Below, in pieces: positions 6,011 through 6,844 of a stretch of DNA of 6,844 nucleotides (positions within the stretch are counted from its first letter, which is position 1; each line of letters opens with the position of its first letter). Both the position numbers and the translations under genes were made by a program. The stretch comes from Clostridia bacterium (lineage in GTDB: Bacteria > Bacillota > Sulfobacillia > SLMV01): assembly GCA_003554565.1 (NCBI GenBank), contig PWGR01000258.1, forward strand, positions 1 to 6,844, written 5' to 3'. The notes under the pieces were generated by a model that was not told where the DNA came from, did no database searches, and saw only the letters and a program-made list of their open reading frames with translations.

Positions 6011-6775
6011 ATGCAGCTTTCAGGCAAGGTGGCCGTAGTTACCGGGGCGGCCTCCGGAATTGGAAAAGCGATTGCAGTTCGCTTCGCCCGTGAAGGAGCC
6101 AGCGTGATCCTGGCGGATGTCACCGAGGATCCACGCGAGGAAGGAGAGAAGACCCTCGATGTGATCGACCAGTCGGGGGGCGAGGCAATATTCGTGCATA
6201 CCGACGTATCAAGCTGGGACCAGGTTGACAACCTGGTGACCCGGGCTGTGCGGGCCTACGGCAGGCTCGATGTGATGGTCAACAATGCCGCGATAGACAC
6301 GGGAAAGCCCATCCTTGAGACTCCCGAGACGGACTGGGACCGCGTCATGGGCGTGAATTTGAAGGGCGTTTTCTTCGGGTGCAAGCGTGCCATAAGCCAG
6401 ATGCTCCAACAAGAGCCGCGGGGCGAGACCCGCGGTCGAATTATTAATATAACCTCGCAGCACGGAATGATCGCAGCACCGAACAACTTCGTATACGGTG
6501 TATCCAAGAGCGGCGTCGTATACATGACCCGGCAGATCGCCAGGGACTACGCCGACCAGCATATCATATGCAATGCCGTTGCACCGGGCCGAATCCTGAT
6601 CGGAAAGCCAGTCATGGAAGCCGATCCCCTGGACTATGCCGAATCCAGAACGCCCATGCCCCGGCTCGGACGTCCGGAGGACGTGGCATCGGCGTGTGTA
6701 TTCCTGGCTAGCGATGACGCGACATACATAACTGGGATTAACCTGCTCGTGGACGGGGGATGGATGGCCAGCTAG
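6011..6775 (+). CDS. Classical short-chain dehydrogenase/reductase (NAD-preferring)
   Basis: A 254-residue cytoplasmic oxidoreductase of the classical SDR family, interconverting an alcohol and a carbonyl. The Rossmann motif TGAASGIG is at residues 11-18. Asp36 at the end of the second strand (ILADV) predicts NAD(H) over NADP(H). NNAA follows at 91-94, and the catalytic tetrad is Asn116, Ser149, Tyr162 and Lys166 (YGVSK). The GxxxR...PEDVA and INLLVDGG segments near the end are typical of the FabG-like group. ATG at 6011 is chosen because GAGGAG (5996-6001) lies 9 nt before it and MQLSGKVAVVTG is a normal start; ATG at 6002 directly abuts that site. Intact, with no frameshift. The substrate is unknown; fatty-acid FabG is unlikely without fab neighbours. 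A structured leader precedes it. Confidence 0.93.
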   Translation: MQLSGKVAVVTGAASGIGKAIAVRFAREGASVILADVTEDPREEGEKTLDVIDQSGGEAIFVHTDVSSWDQVDNLVTRAVRAYGRLDVMVNNAAIDTGKPILETPETDWDRVMGVNLKGVFFGCKRAISQMLQQEPRGETRGRIINITSQHGMIAAPNNFVYGVSKSGVVYMTRQIARDYADQHIICNAVAPGRILIGKPVMEADPLDYAESRTPMPRLGRPEDVASACVFLASDDATYITGINLLVDGGWMAS

Positions 6776-6844
6776 TGGGCTCGTGAAGGGATCACCAAAG
6801 TGCTCAGGCCCCTCCCCCACTCGTTCTCGCAACAAGAGATTGGC

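Noticed and set aside
5788..6231. Minus-strand 147-codon open frame overlapping the dehydrogenase start
   Set aside because: It is serine/proline-rich, has no recognisable motif or ribosome-binding site, and lies antisense to a clear SDR gene.
6209..6835. 208-codon minus-strand open frame across the dehydrogenase
   Set aside because: It lies antisense to a complete SDR gene with all catalytic motifs; its length follows from the GC-rich codon pattern of that gene.
6820..6840. Possible terminator hairpin after the dehydrogenase
   Set aside because: Only a 4-bp stem (TCTC/GAGA) can be drawn and no U-run follows before the window ends.

Overview
The window looks like a mid-GC bacterial chromosome segment. 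By eye the GC content is in the low to mid 50s; this was not computed. Most genes with a clear start have a strong purine-rich ribosome-binding site (GGAGG or GGGAG type), and one lipoprotein gene uses a TTG start. Together with the lipoprotein-type peptide-binding protein this is compatible with a Clostridia-like Firmicute or another bacterium with similar signals. The sequence alone does not fix the taxon. The segment reads as accessory or decaying: three intact metabolic or DNA-binding genes lie among truncated and frameshifted genes and a transposase remnant.

Left part (1-2361): a family 5 ABC-transporter substrate-binding lipoprotein lies on the minus strand and is cut off after about 214 native residues. 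It is divergent from an intact amidase-signature hydrolase on the plus strand (904-2361) that resembles the 6-aminohexanoate cyclic-dimer hydrolase (NylA) branch. A short possible gene start (2391-2561) follows the amidase with a good ribosome-binding site but stops early.

Middle (2450-4383, all minus strand): an orphan protein with a Myb/SANT-like DNA-binding segment, an RDD-family membrane protein broken by a single-base deletion and carrying a perfect 28-bp palindrome in its coding sequence, a 300-bp stretch with a small cysteine-rich open frame and a hairpin that may mark a transposon end, and the C-terminal remnant of an IS256/Mutator-type transposase.

Right part (4427-5791, plus strand): a degraded operon-like run of an LEA14/WHy-like Ig-fold domain protein (5' end frameshifted), a multi-spanning membrane protein of unknown family with a clear start, and the frameshifted C-terminal two thirds of a CcdA/DsbD-type membrane thiol-disulfide transporter, apparently fused to the preceding gene by a deletion. 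Several inferred frameshifts fall in short G or C runs, so sequencing or assembly error must be excluded before calling all of this decay.

Right end (5792-6775): a roughly 210-bp leader with a 10-bp long-range RNA helix and mutually exclusive internal hairpins precedes an intact classical short-chain dehydrogenase (6011-6775).

The substrate-binding protein, amidase and dehydrogenase could once have belonged to uptake and catabolism of an amide or peptide-like compound, but only the amidase and dehydrogenase still look functional. I see no defence system, CRISPR array, tRNA or rRNA.
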